Positions 19,731 to 27,679 of a stretch of 64,000 nt of DNA are shown here, one piece after another (within the stretch, counting starts at the first letter, position 1; the number at the start of each line of letters is the position of its first letter). Source of the DNA: Rhodococcus sp. 14-2483-1-2 (GTDB lineage: Bacteria > Actinomycetota > Actinomycetes > Mycobacteriales > Mycobacteriaceae); contig NZ_NPFW01000021.1 in assembly GCF_002259405.1 (NCBI RefSeq), positions 1 to 64,000 on the forward strand. The letters run 5' to 3'. A program made the position numbers and the translations under genes. The notes under the pieces were generated by a model. It had not been told where the DNA came from. It did no database searches and was given only the letters and a program-made list of their open reading frames with translations.

Positions 19731-20300
19731 GTGCGCACGTGGACGAGACGGAATTCGCTGTCCGGGGTCAAGATCAAGTCCGAGATCGATGCTCGTGAGG
19801 CCGCCGTACTCCGTTCGCTGGTCGGCTCGGTTCTCGGATTGCTGCGCGACCGTTCCGCCGCTGCGCCCACCGACGAACTCGCGGCGCTGACCGGTCTGCG
19901 TACCGGGCACAACAGCCCGCCCGAGGACGCCGCACTGGCTCGGCTGCTGCCGGACTTCCACCGCGCCGACCCCGGCCGCGACGAGGAGGACCCGGCAGAC
20001 CTCAACGGTGCACTGCGCGGACTTCACGAGCCCGAGATCATCGACGAGAAGATTGCCGCCGGATCGACGATCCTGGCCACCCTTCCCGAGTCCGGTGGCA
20101 AGATCGTGCTCACCCAGGAGCAGGCGGATGCATGGTTGACTGGCCTCAACGACGTGAGGTTGGCGCTCGGCACGACGCTGGGGATCAGCGCGGATACACC
20201 CGATGTCCTCGACGAGGGCGATCCCCGCGCTCCACATCTCGACGTCTACCACTGGCTGACCTGGATGCAGGATTCACTCGTACAGGTCCTCATTCCCTAG
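19731..20300 (+). CDS. DUF2017 family protein
   Basis: Protein of 189 residues from GTG 19731 (MRTWTRRNSLSG), mostly helical and acidic, with DAREAAVLRSLVGSVLGLL near the N-terminus and HLDVYHWLTWMQDSLVQVL at the end. It matches the Rv1332/DUF2017 family, which always sits next to clpS in actinobacteria. No catalytic motif is seen. A role connected with ClpS or regulated proteolysis is only suggested by neighbourhood. Confidence 0.85.
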   Translation: MRTWTRRNSLSGVKIKSEIDAREAAVLRSLVGSVLGLLRDRSAAAPTDELAALTGLRTGHNSPPEDAALARLLPDFHRADPGRDEEDPADLNGALRGLHEPEIIDEKIAAGSTILATLPESGGKIVLTQEQADAWLTGLNDVRLALGTTLGISADTPDVLDEGDPRAPHLDVYHWLTWMQDSLVQVLIP

Positions 20301-20309
20301 GACGCACGC

Positions 20310-21395
20310 GTGACCGCTGCATTCCAGACTCCCGGACCGCGGGATTCCCTGACCGACGTGGCAGGTCTGCTGGTCGGTCATCATCACGAACGAGACGACG
20401 ATGCCACCATGGGTTCCGGTTCGGCGACCGGCTGCACGGTGGTTCGTGCACTCGGAGGTGCGACGGCGGCAGTCGATGTTCGCGGCGGCGGGCCGGGGAC
20501 TCGCGAGACCGATCTGCTCGATCCGAGTCATTCCGTCCAGCACGTCAACGCGATCCTGTTGACCGCGGGCAGTGCCTACGGACTCGCCGCGGCCGACGGC
20601 GTCATGCGGTGGCTCGAAGAGCACGGCCAGGGGATTCCGATCGGCAGTCCCGACCTCGTCGTACCGATCGTGCCGGCCGCGGTGATCTTCGATCTTCCGG
20701 TCGGTGAGTGGACTGCGCGTCCGACGGCGGAGTTCGGCTATCTCGCGGCGGCAGCAGCAGCGACCGACTTCGCGACGGGATCGGTCGGGGCAGGAGTCGG
20801 TGCCCGCGCCGGAGTGCTCAAGGGAGGTGTCGGTACGGCCAGCACGGTGATCGAGGGCGGGCCGGCCGACGGGGTCACGGTCGCGGCGCTGATGGTCGCC
20901 AATCCGGTGGGCGCAGTGTTCGATCCGCGTACCGGACTGCTGTGGGGTGTCGGCACGCTCGGGCCTGCGGCGTTCGGTATGCGCAAGCCCGACGTGAATC
21001 AGCTGTGGGCCGCGCTCGCCCTCGAACCCAAAGGCACGGCACTGAACACCACGATCGGGGTTGTCGCCACCGACGCTGCGTTGTCGTCTGCGTCGTGCAA
21101 GCGGATTGCCGTCGCCGGTCACGACGGTCTGGCGCGGGCCGTTCGACCGGCACACTCGCCGCTCGACGGCGACACGATCTTCGCCGTGTCCACCGGCACC
21201 AGACCCGTCACCGCAGAGTCGTCGGTGCCCGCCGCGTTCTCGACGGAACTACCGATACTGGCCGCGGTCACCGAGGCCGCAGCGATCGTCGTCGAGCGAG
21301 CCATCGTCCGGGCCCTGCTCGACGCCACCTCGGTGGCCGGGATCCCTACCTACCGCCAGATCTTCCCGTCGGCGTTCGGTGGATCGGGAGCCTGA
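20310..21395 (+). CDS. P1-family (DmpA-like) peptidase
   Basis: Self-processing N-terminal-nucleophile aminopeptidase family, 361 residues from GTG 20310. Family signs include LTDVAGLLVGHHH at the start, ATGCTVVRALGGATAAVDVR and LLTAGSAYGLAAADGVMRWL. The likely autocleavage and nucleophile site is GTALNTTIGVVATDAAL near residue 245, where Thr takes the place of the DmpA Ser. It corresponds to Rv1333. In vivo substrate unknown. Confidence 0.88.
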   Translation: MTAAFQTPGPRDSLTDVAGLLVGHHHERDDDATMGSGSATGCTVVRALGGATAAVDVRGGGPGTRETDLLDPSHSVQHVNAILLTAGSAYGLAAADGVMRWLEEHGQGIPIGSPDLVVPIVPAAVIFDLPVGEWTARPTAEFGYLAAAAAATDFATGSVGAGVGARAGVLKGGVGTASTVIEGGPADGVTVAALMVANPVGAVFDPRTGLLWGVGTLGPAAFGMRKPDVNQLWAALALEPKGTALNTTIGVVATDAALSSASCKRIAVAGHDGLARAVRPAHSPLDGDTIFAVSTGTRPVTAESSVPAAFSTELPILAAVTEAAAIVVERAIVRALLDATSVAGIPTYRQIFPSAFGGSGA

Positions 21396-21454
21396 GCGCG
21401 GCTCACGCGATACCTCTGCCCGGTACCGTGGAGGGACCGAATCCGGAGGCGATC

Positions 21455-22084
21455 ATGAGCGAGATCAGTAACCGTCCAGCCGAGCGTGAGCGGCCGGTCT
21501 GGATGCGGGCCGCGGTGCTGGTGGGAGCATTCACCGTGCTGCTGTGGGTCATCGAGTTCATCGATGTGGCCAGTGGGTCGAGGCTCGAACGCAACGGGAT
21601 CCAGGCCCGCTCGGTCGAGGGGTTGTGGGGCATTCTGTTCGCGCCCGTGCTGCACGACGACTGGCAGCATCTGATCGCGAACACCGTGCCGATCGCCGTG
21701 CTCGGGTTTCTGGTGTTGCTCTCCGGACTGGCGCGTGGTCTGGCTGCCACCGGGATCATCTGGGTGGTCGGAGGGTTCGGTACCTGGCTCACCGCCGGTT
21801 CCTATACGAACACGATCGGTGCGTCGATTCTGATCTTCGGTTTCATCGCATACCTGTTGGTGCGTGGCTTCTTCACCCGCAAACTGGGGCAGATCGCGAT
21901 CGGCGTCGTGGTGTTCCTGCTGTACGGCAGCGCCCTGTGGGGCGTGCTCCCGAGTGAGCCGAACGTGTCGTGGCAGGGGCATCTGTTCGGCGCGGTGGGC
22001 GGAGTGGTTGCCGCTCGGCTGTTGTCCGCCGACGCGCGAGCCGAGAGGGCGCGCGCGAAATCGCTCGATCGGCTCACTCCGTAG
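21455..22084 (+). CDS. Rhomboid-family intramembrane protease
   Basis: Protein of 209 residues with about six membrane segments, starting at ATG 21455 behind a GGAGG (21445-21449). The HDDWQHLIANTVPI loop, the nucleophile-type segment TIGASILIFG and the histidine of WQGHLFGAVGGVV give a rhomboid Ser-His pair. The usual GxSG reads G-A-S-I here. It corresponds to Rv1337. The next gene rightward is the Rv1339-type protein, so the murI found between these two in M. tuberculosis is missing. Confidence 0.85.
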   Translation: MSEISNRPAERERPVWMRAAVLVGAFTVLLWVIEFIDVASGSRLERNGIQARSVEGLWGILFAPVLHDDWQHLIANTVPIAVLGFLVLLSGLARGLAATGIIWVVGGFGTWLTAGSYTNTIGASILIFGFIAYLLVRGFFTRKLGQIAIGVVVFLLYGSALWGVLPSEPNVSWQGHLFGAVGGVVAARLLSADARAERARAKSLDRLTP

Positions 22085-22196
22085 GCGCGAGGTAACTGCA
22101 GACACACCTGTGGTCGTCGGTGAATTTCGCCGACTCGCGCTGTGAATACTGCCCGAACGTTTCTGGTGATGCGCTCGGCGTGGCAGCATGGCTTTC

Positions 22197-22955
22197 ATGC
22201 GAATTACCGTCCTGGGATGTTCGGGCAGTGTGTCCGGACCCGATTCACCCGCGTCGGGCTACTTGTTGGAAGAAGAGGAGACCGCGCCGGTCGTCCTCGA
22301 CTTCGGTCCCGGCATCCTCGGGGCGTTGCAGCGCTACGCCGATCCGGGAGATGTGAGCGTTCTGCTCTCGCATCTGCACGCCGATCACTGCCTGGACGTT
22401 CCGGGTCTGCTGGTGTGGCGTCGCTACCACCCCACTCCGCCGGAGGGACGAGCGATCGTCTACGGACCCAAGGACACGGCGTTCCGGCTCGGAGTCGCCT
22501 CGGCCGAGTGCGGTGGGCAGATCGACGACATGTCCGACACCATCGACCTGCGTCGCTGGGTGGACGGACGCACCGTGGAGTTCGGGAAGTTGTCGATTCT
22601 GGCTCGGCAGGTGTTCCATCCGCCGGAGTCGTACGGCATGCGGGTCACCACTGCGCAAGGCCGTACGTTCGCGTACAGCGGAGACACGGGAATGTGCCAG
22701 GCAGTCCGGGATCTGGCGCACGGGGCCGACATGTTCCTGTGCGAGGCGTCGTGGACCGACAGTCCGGAGCGGCCCGAGGGTGTGCACCTGTCCGGCACCG
22801 AGGCGGGCCGAATCGCGCGCGAGGCAGGGGTAGGGGAGCTGCTGCTCACCCATATTCCACCATGGACCTCACGGGAGGACGTCATCGCCGAGGCGAAAGC
22901 AGAGTTCAGCGGACCGGTGCACGCGGTTCTGCCAGGGGACGTCTTCACCGTCTGA
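22197..22955 (+). CDS. MBL-fold hydrolase, Rv1339-type (candidate cAMP phosphodiesterase)
   Basis: Metallo-beta-lactamase-fold protein of 252 residues from ATG 22197 (MRITVLGCSGSV); ATG 22188 would add three residues. Metal-binding motifs are SHLHADHCLD, then HPPESYGMRV, TFAYSGDTGMC and LLLTHIPPW. Its orthologue Rv1339 has been reported as an atypical class II cAMP phosphodiesterase, so cAMP hydrolysis is a reasonable assignment by family. It is followed 21 bp later by rph. Confidence 0.87.
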   Translation: MRITVLGCSGSVSGPDSPASGYLLEEEETAPVVLDFGPGILGALQRYADPGDVSVLLSHLHADHCLDVPGLLVWRRYHPTPPEGRAIVYGPKDTAFRLGVASAECGGQIDDMSDTIDLRRWVDGRTVEFGKLSILARQVFHPPESYGMRVTTAQGRTFAYSGDTGMCQAVRDLAHGADMFLCEASWTDSPERPEGVHLSGTEAGRIAREAGVGELLLTHIPPWTSREDVIAEAKAEFSGPVHAVLPGDVFTV

Positions 22956-22976
22956 CGACGCGCTAGGCTTCGAGTC

Positions 22977-23762
22977 GTGTCCAGACGAGAAGACGGCAGG
23001 GCGGACGACGAGCTCCGCAACATCAAGATCACCCGCGGATTCACCAGCCACCCGGCAGGGTCGGTGCTGGTCGAATTCGGCAACACCAGGGTGATGTGCA
23101 CGGCCAGCGTCGAGGAGGGCGTCCCGCGCTGGCGGAAGGGATCCGGCCTCGGTTGGCTCACCGCCGAGTACGCGATGCTCCCCGCTGCCACCCACACCCG
23201 CAACGGCCGCGAGTCCGTCAAGGGCAAGGTCGGTGGGCGCACCCAGGAAATTTCTCGCTTGGTCGGGCGCTCACTGCGAGCATGCATCGACCTCGCTGCG
23301 ATCGGCGAGAACACCATTGCCCTCGACTGCGATGTACTCCAGGCCGACGGCGGTACCCGCACCGCGGCTGTGACCGGTGCGTTCGTCGCGCTCAACGACG
23401 CGGTCACATACCTGCGAGCAGCGGGGCGACTGGCCGATCCGCAGCCCATCTCGTGCATGATCGCCGCAGTCAGTGTCGGCGTCGTCGACGGCCGAGTGCG
23501 CCTCGATCTGCCCTACGAAGAAGATTCGCGCGCCGAGGTCGACATGAACGTCGTCGCCACCGATACCGGCACGTTGGTGGAAATCCAGGGAACCGGAGAG
23601 GGCGCGACCTTCCCTCGAACCACACTCGACAAGTTGCTCGACTCCGCATTCGTCGGCATCGAGAAGTTGTTCGAGGTGCAGAAGGAAGCACTGGCGTTGC
23701 CGTACCCCGGCGAACTGCCCGAGCCTGCGGCCGCGGAACCGAAGAAGAAGTTCGGTGCCTGA
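22977..23762 (+). CDS. rph: Ribonuclease PH
   Basis: Phosphate-dependent 3'-5' exoribonuclease that trims tRNA 3' ends. The 261 residues from GTG 22977 include [20 protein letters not shown], the tRNA/phosphate-binding region [16 protein letters not shown] and [19 protein letters not shown] Pro/Lys-rich tail ends the protein. Its end overlaps the rdgB start by 8 bp. It corresponds to Rv1340. Confidence 0.96.
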   Translation: MSRREDGRADDELRNIKITRGFTSHPAGSVLVEFGNTRVMCTASVEEGVPRWRKGSGLGWLTAEYAMLPAATHTRNGRESVKGKVGGRTQEISRLVGRSLRACIDLAAIGENTIALDCDVLQADGGTRTAAVTGAFVALNDAVTYLRAAGRLADPQPISCMIAAVSVGVVDGRVRLDLPYEEDSRAEVDMNVVATDTGTLVEIQGTGEGATFPRTTLDKLLDSAFVGIEKLFEVQKEALALPYPGELPEPAAAEPKKKFGA

Positions 23763-24369
23763 CTCGAAGCTTCTGGTCGCGAGCCGGAACGCGAAGAAGT
23801 TGCGCGAACTCCGGCGGGTGCTCGACGCCGCCGGAGTGGCCGGAATCGAACTGGTCGGCCTCGACGAGGTGCCGCCGTTTCCGGAAGCCCCCGAGACCGG
23901 AGCGACCTTCGAGGAGAATGCACTCGCCAAGGCGCGTGATGGCGCGGCGGCCACCGGATTGCCTTGTGTGGCAGACGATTCCGGAATCGAAATCGATGCC
24001 CTGAACGCGATGCCCGGAGTGCTCTCGGCTCGCTGGTCCGGTACGCACGGGCAGGACGAGGCCAATACCGCGCTGGTTCTGGCGCAGTTGAGTGATACCC
24101 CTGACGAGCGTCGCGGAGCCGCATTCGTCTCGGCGTGTGCCCTGGTGATTCCCGGCGGTGCCGAGACGGTGGTCCGCGGCGAGTGGCGCGGTGTGGTGGG
24201 CCGAGAGCCGATGGGGGAGAACGGCTTCGGCTACGACCCCATCTTCGTTCCCGAGGGCGACGGCCGCAGCGCCGCGCAGCTCAGCCCCGAGGAGAAGGAC
24301 GGCGCCTCGCATCGTGGCCGCGCGCTACGCAAGCTCGTTCCCGCGCTCGAAGAACTGACGGGGCGGTAG
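23755..24369 (+). CDS. rdgB: Non-canonical purine NTP pyrophosphatase (RdgB/HAM1)
   Basis: Hydrolyses dITP, ITP and XTP to clean the nucleotide pool. The 204 residues from GTG 23755 contain [18 protein letters not shown], the active-site segment [18 protein letters not shown] and [16 protein letters not shown], all canonical. It is translationally coupled to rph by overlap and corresponds to Rv1341. Confidence 0.96.
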   Translation: MPDSKLLVASRNAKKLRELRRVLDAAGVAGIELVGLDEVPPFPEAPETGATFEENALAKARDGAAATGLPCVADDSGIEIDALNAMPGVLSARWSGTHGQDEANTALVLAQLSDTPDERRGAAFVSACALVIPGGAETVVRGEWRGVVGREPMGENGFGYDPIFVPEGDGRSAAQLSPEEKDGASHRGRALRKLVPALEELTGR

Positions 24370-24372
24370 CTC

Positions 24373-25182
24373 GTGCGGGCGCGTGCAGTGCTGGGGCGTA
24401 CGTCGGTTGCACTCGCAGCCGGCGCGTTGTGCCTGACGGGTATCCCGGCCTCGGCCACACCCGCGGCAGGCTCGTTCGCCGAGGCCCTCGCCTACTCGAT
24501 CGCGCACCCGGGAGTGACTCCTCCGGGCTCGAACGACTTCTCGTGTGTTCCGAGCGCGCACCATCCCGAGCCGGTGGTGCTGGTGCACGGATTCCTGGAG
24601 AACTCCTACGCCAACTGGGCGTCCCTGTCGCCGAAGCTGGCCGAGGCCGGATACTGCGTGTTTGCGATCGACTACGGCAACACCGGGCCGGTCCAGGCCC
24701 TCGGTGCGCTCGAACCCATCCCCGAGAGTGCTGCGGAACTGTCGACGTTCGTCGATTCCGTGCTCGCGGCGACGGGCGCGCAGAAGGTGTCGATCGTGGG
24801 CCACTCGAAGGGCGGCACGGTGCCGCGCTACTACGCCCGCTTCCTCGGTGGAGACCGCACGGTCGCGCGGATCGTGGCGTTGTCTCCGCCGAACTACCCG
24901 ACGGCAGGCCCCCCGGTGCAGGACGACGTGCTCGAACGACTGAACGAGGGCGGCGATACCGTCTCGGGCATCGACTACACCACGATCGTCACCCGATACG
25001 ACCAGGTCGTCGTTCCGTACACGGCCTCGTTGCTCAGCGGCGCGGGAAACACGAATGTGGTGTTGCAGGACGTGTGTCCGTCCAACGCCGTCGAGCACAC
25101 GGGAATCTCGTACGATCCGCTGGCTCAGCGACTGGTGCAGAACGCATTGGATCCGAAGAACGCGCAGTCGATCGGCTGCTGA
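24373..25182 (+). CDS. Secreted class 2 lipase/esterase (alpha/beta hydrolase)
   Basis: Protein of 269 residues with a Sec-type signal peptide ending around TGIPASA-TPAAG. The oxyanion segment PVVLVHGFLENSYANW and the nucleophile elbow VGHSKGGTVPRYYARF (Ser in G-H-S-K-G) are clear. Late His candidates lie in VEHTGISYD. Three cysteines could form extracellular disulphides. This is the EstA/lipase class 2 family common in rhodococci. It starts 3 bp after rdgB, so it may share the transcript. Substrate unknown. Confidence 0.86.
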   Translation: MRARAVLGRTSVALAAGALCLTGIPASATPAAGSFAEALAYSIAHPGVTPPGSNDFSCVPSAHHPEPVVLVHGFLENSYANWASLSPKLAEAGYCVFAIDYGNTGPVQALGALEPIPESAAELSTFVDSVLAATGAQKVSIVGHSKGGTVPRYYARFLGGDRTVARIVALSPPNYPTAGPPVQDDVLERLNEGGDTVSGIDYTTIVTRYDQVVVPYTASLLSGAGNTNVVLQDVCPSNAVEHTGISYDPLAQRLVQNALDPKNAQSIGC

Positions 25183-25184
25183 CG

Positions 25185-25538
25185 TCAGACGCCGAAGTCG
25201 GCTTTGACCTGCTTGGTGCGCTTGTGCTCGACGTAGAAGGACAGGAACGGGATGGTCCCGGCGAGCAGTGTGCCGATCGTGCGGGCGGCAGGCCACCGCA
25301 CCTTGATGGCGAGATCCACCGTGAGCACGAGGTACACGAGGTAGACCCAACCGTGCACGACGGCAATCCAATTGGGCACGTTCTCGACCTTGAAAATGTA
25401 CTTCGCGACCATCTCGGTCACGAGAACGAGCAGCCAGATTCCCGTGGCGTAGGCCAGAACTCGATAGCGCAGCAACGCGGATGCGATCTTCTGGGTCTTG
25501 TTCGCAGACGCCTGCGCCTTCTCCGGTGCCGAACTCAC
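25185..25538 (-). CDS. DUF3817 integral membrane protein (Rv1342c-type)
   Basis: Protein of 117 residues from GTG 25538 with GGAG upstream. A charged N-terminus precedes three hydrophobic segments (ALLRYRVLAYATGIWLLVLV, WIAVVHGWVYLVYLVL and TIGTLLAGTIPFLSFYV), with KYIF and VHGW as in DUF3817. It ends in a basic tail. Its GTG overlaps the stop of the upstream gene (GTGA), so the two are co-translated. It corresponds to Rv1342c. Confidence 0.87.
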   Translation of the reverse strand: MSSAPEKAQASANKTQKIASALLRYRVLAYATGIWLLVLVTEMVAKYIFKVENVPNWIAVVHGWVYLVYLVLTVDLAIKVRWPAARTIGTLLAGTIPFLSFYVEHKRTKQVKADFGV

Positions 25539-25936
25539 GTGGTGCTCCTGTCGATCCCGCGGGATTCGTTCAGCTCCGCGAGGTAGCTGTTGTATTCGAG
25601 TAGTTGCCTGGCTTCGGGATCGTCGAGGTCCTTTGCGTCTGCCGCCGGCGCGCTGCGCTGGGGGAGCAGGTCGAGGGGTACCTCGGTGGGTCCGTCGGGC
25701 CGAGCTGCAGCTGCTTCGTCGGAGTCCTCGTCCTCGAGACGGACGAACTTGCGGTAGGCGTAGACCACGAACACTGCGAACAGGGGCCATTGGAACGCGT
25801 ATCCGAGGTTCTGACCGTTACCGCCTACTGCCTCGAAGCGTTCCCACTGCCACCAGCCGAGGCCCAGGCACACCGCCGCGGACACGATGACCAGCGCGAT
25901 CAGCGCTGGCCGACGGTTCGGGCGGGATGAAGTCAC
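25535..25936 (-). CDS. Two-helix membrane protein (LprD/Rv1343c position)
   Basis: Protein of 133 residues from GTG 25936. There are two transmembrane helices (ALIALVIVSAAVCLGLGWW and a second around FQWPLFAVFVVYAY), then an acidic cytosolic-type tail with LLEYNSYLAELNESRG. The gene order matches Rv1343c-Rv1342c, where the first gene is lprD, but no clear lipobox is present here. Function unknown. It overlaps the DUF3817 gene by 4 bp. Confidence 0.8.
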   Translation of the reverse strand: MTSSRPNRRPALIALVIVSAAVCLGLGWWQWERFEAVGGNGQNLGYAFQWPLFAVFVVYAYRKFVRLEDEDSDEAAAARPDGPTEVPLDLLPQRSAPAADAKDLDDPEARQLLEYNSYLAELNESRGIDRSTT

Positions 25937-26025
25937 CCCTCGACGGTACCGGAGGTACTACTACTGGAGGTAGTCGCGTGCTGCGGCCCGGCGGTGATTC
26001 TCACCATGGACGGTTCGGGTGCGGC

Positions 26026-26682
26026 TCATGCCCGACGACGGTTGGCCCGTGCCTGGGCGAGTTGCTCGGCACCGGGCCCGGTCACGTCCGCCAGAGCGCT
26101 GCTGCGTCCGGTCAGAACCAGGGCCAGGGTGCCGGCCGATCCTTCGATGACCGGGCCCTCGCCGCGGCTCCAGTCGAGATCGGTCGCGCGCCACTGCAGA
26201 CGAAGTTCGGGGCCCTTGAACGGTGCGGCACCGCTCGCGGGCACCAGGAAGTCGAGCATCGTGATCATGCGGTGGTCGGGAACGTGGTGCTCGATTCCCA
26301 GCGGCCTGCACACGTCGAGTCCGTGCACGATGACGTCGGACAAGGGGGCCAGCGGACCGTGGCCGGGCGGGGTGAATTTCTTGTCGGCGTGAGCGGTGAG
26401 CAAGGCAGGCAATTCGTCTTCGTGCTCGCGACGAACGCGTGTGGTCATCAGTTGATTGGCTCGGTCGAAGTTGCCTCGGGTGCGCACCATGACGAGTCCG
26501 AACTGCCAGAGCGGGACGATCAGTGGCACCACCAGATGGGCGGCGACGTCGCGGACCGTCCAGGCCTCGCACAGCGATGGGGTGTCCCATTGTTCAGGGG
26601 TGAGAGACTCGAGAGTTCTTGCGAGAGAACGTCTCTCGTCTGTGATCTCGGCGAAGATCGCGTCGTTCGCTTCCTCGGGCAT
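26026..26682 (-). CDS. Mycothiol-dependent maleylpyruvate isomerase-like protein
   Basis: About 218 residues from ATG 26682, with AAGGCGG upstream; GTG 26697 is the longest start. The DinB/MDMPI-type fold is shown by an N-terminal helix with ERRSLARTLESLTPEQWDTP, SLCEAWTVRDVAAHLV (the metal-binding-type His) and PLSDVIVHGLDVCRPLG. This TIGR03083-like family includes mycothiol-dependent enzymes and many uncharacterised actinobacterial members. The reaction is unknown. Confidence 0.78.
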   Translation of the reverse strand: MPEEANDAIFAEITDERRSLARTLESLTPEQWDTPSLCEAWTVRDVAAHLVVPLIVPLWQFGLVMVRTRGNFDRANQLMTTRVRREHEDELPALLTAHADKKFTPPGHGPLAPLSDVIVHGLDVCRPLGIEHHVPDHRMITMLDFLVPASGAAPFKGPELRLQWRATDLDWSRGEGPVIEGSAGTLALVLTGRSSALADVTGPGAEQLAQARANRRRA

Positions 26683-26767
26683 TCGAACCGCCTTCACGTG
26701 TCGGTGCTTGTCGACCCTGGACCTGACCGAGCCAGGAGCATGTGAAAACCGGCCCGAACGACCGTCG

Positions 26768-26849
<82 letters not shown>

Positions 26850-26862
26850 GTGCCGGTGCAGT

Positions 26863-27327
26863 CTACAACCGATCGATCTGCACCGGCGACGCGGTTCGTC
26901 GGCGGATCGATCTCGCATCAGCGGTCGCCCGGGCGGGTACGGCGGTCCAGAGCAGCGCCAGGATCGGCAGTACCGCTGGAAGGTAGCCGTAGCCCGAACC
27001 GAAATGCGACCAGACGGTGGGCTCGGGAAACGCCGCAGGATCGAGGTACGTCCACGATCCGACGATGAGCACCCCGATCAGTTCGATTGCGAACACCCAG
27101 CGGCGCGATCTTCTGTGTCGAGGTGCGCCTGCCGACGACGCTGCTCCCAGGCAATAGGTGATCGCGGCGACAGCCGACAGTGAATAGGCAAGCGGCGCGC
27201 GTGATGCCTCGGTGGCCAATTGCACTGCACTGCGGCCTCCGGCCGCGAGTACGAACACTGCGTAGATCAGTATCAGGACTCGTTCCGGCCCAGCGGTTTT
27301 CGGGTCAGCGTTGTTCGGATCAACCAT
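26863..27327 (-). CDS. Four-helix membrane protein, third gene of iron-box operon
   Basis: Protein of 154 residues from ATG 27327 (MVDPNNADP); longer in-frame starts lie inside the upstream gene. Four hydrophobic segments start at VLILIYAVFVLAAGG, AYSLSAVAAITYCLGAA, RWVFAIELIGVLIVGSW and YLPAVLPILALLWTAV, and the C-terminus is basic. No family is recognised. Its start overlaps the 119-residue membrane gene by 8 bp, and that gene overlaps the PepSY gene, so all three form one transcription unit. A role with the PepSY protein is inferred from context only. Confidence 0.75.
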   Translation of the reverse strand: MVDPNNADPKTAGPERVLILIYAVFVLAAGGRSAVQLATEASRAPLAYSLSAVAAITYCLGAASSAGAPRHRRSRRWVFAIELIGVLIVGSWTYLDPAAFPEPTVWSHFGSGYGYLPAVLPILALLWTAVPARATADARSIRRRTASPVQIDRL

Positions 27328-27679
27328 GGGCCCATGTCGTCTGCATCCGCATGACCACCACCACGACCGCGACGAGTGCGACAGCCACCGCGGTCGACGC
27401 CCAGAACGAGGTGTCGCGACCGACCACACCGAAGGCGATGGGGATCAGCAACACCGACGACGCGGTGTAACCGAGGTGCACTGCGGGTTCGATGGGTGCG
27501 ACGCCGTCGAGGCGGGCGATCACCACGTGCAGGGCCTGCGCCAGAAGGCACAGTTCGAGCACGGCAACGGCGGTGGTTAGATGCCGGGACCGCGTTCGTG
27601 CGCGCGCGCCGTCCACCAGAACGACCACCGCCAGTGCGAGCGCGTACAGCGCGCATGCCGCAGCGAACGTCGCATTCAT
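27320..27679 (-). CDS. Four-helix membrane protein, second gene of iron-box operon
   Basis: Protein of 119 residues from ATG 27679, very hydrophobic, with about four helices (ACALYALALAVVVLVDG, AVAVLELCLLAQALHVVIA, YTASSVLLIPIAFGVVG and AVAVALVAVVVVVMRM). Two histidines sit at or near helix ends (ALHVV and PAVHLGY). No family assigned. Its ATG overlaps the PepSY stop (ATGA), which indicates coupled translation. It could be a partner subunit of the PepSY_TM protein (inference). Confidence 0.75.
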   Translation of the reverse strand: MNATFAAACALYALALAVVVLVDGARARTRSRHLTTAVAVLELCLLAQALHVVIARLDGVAPIEPAVHLGYTASSVLLIPIAFGVVGRDTSFWASTAVAVALVAVVVVVMRMQTTWAHG

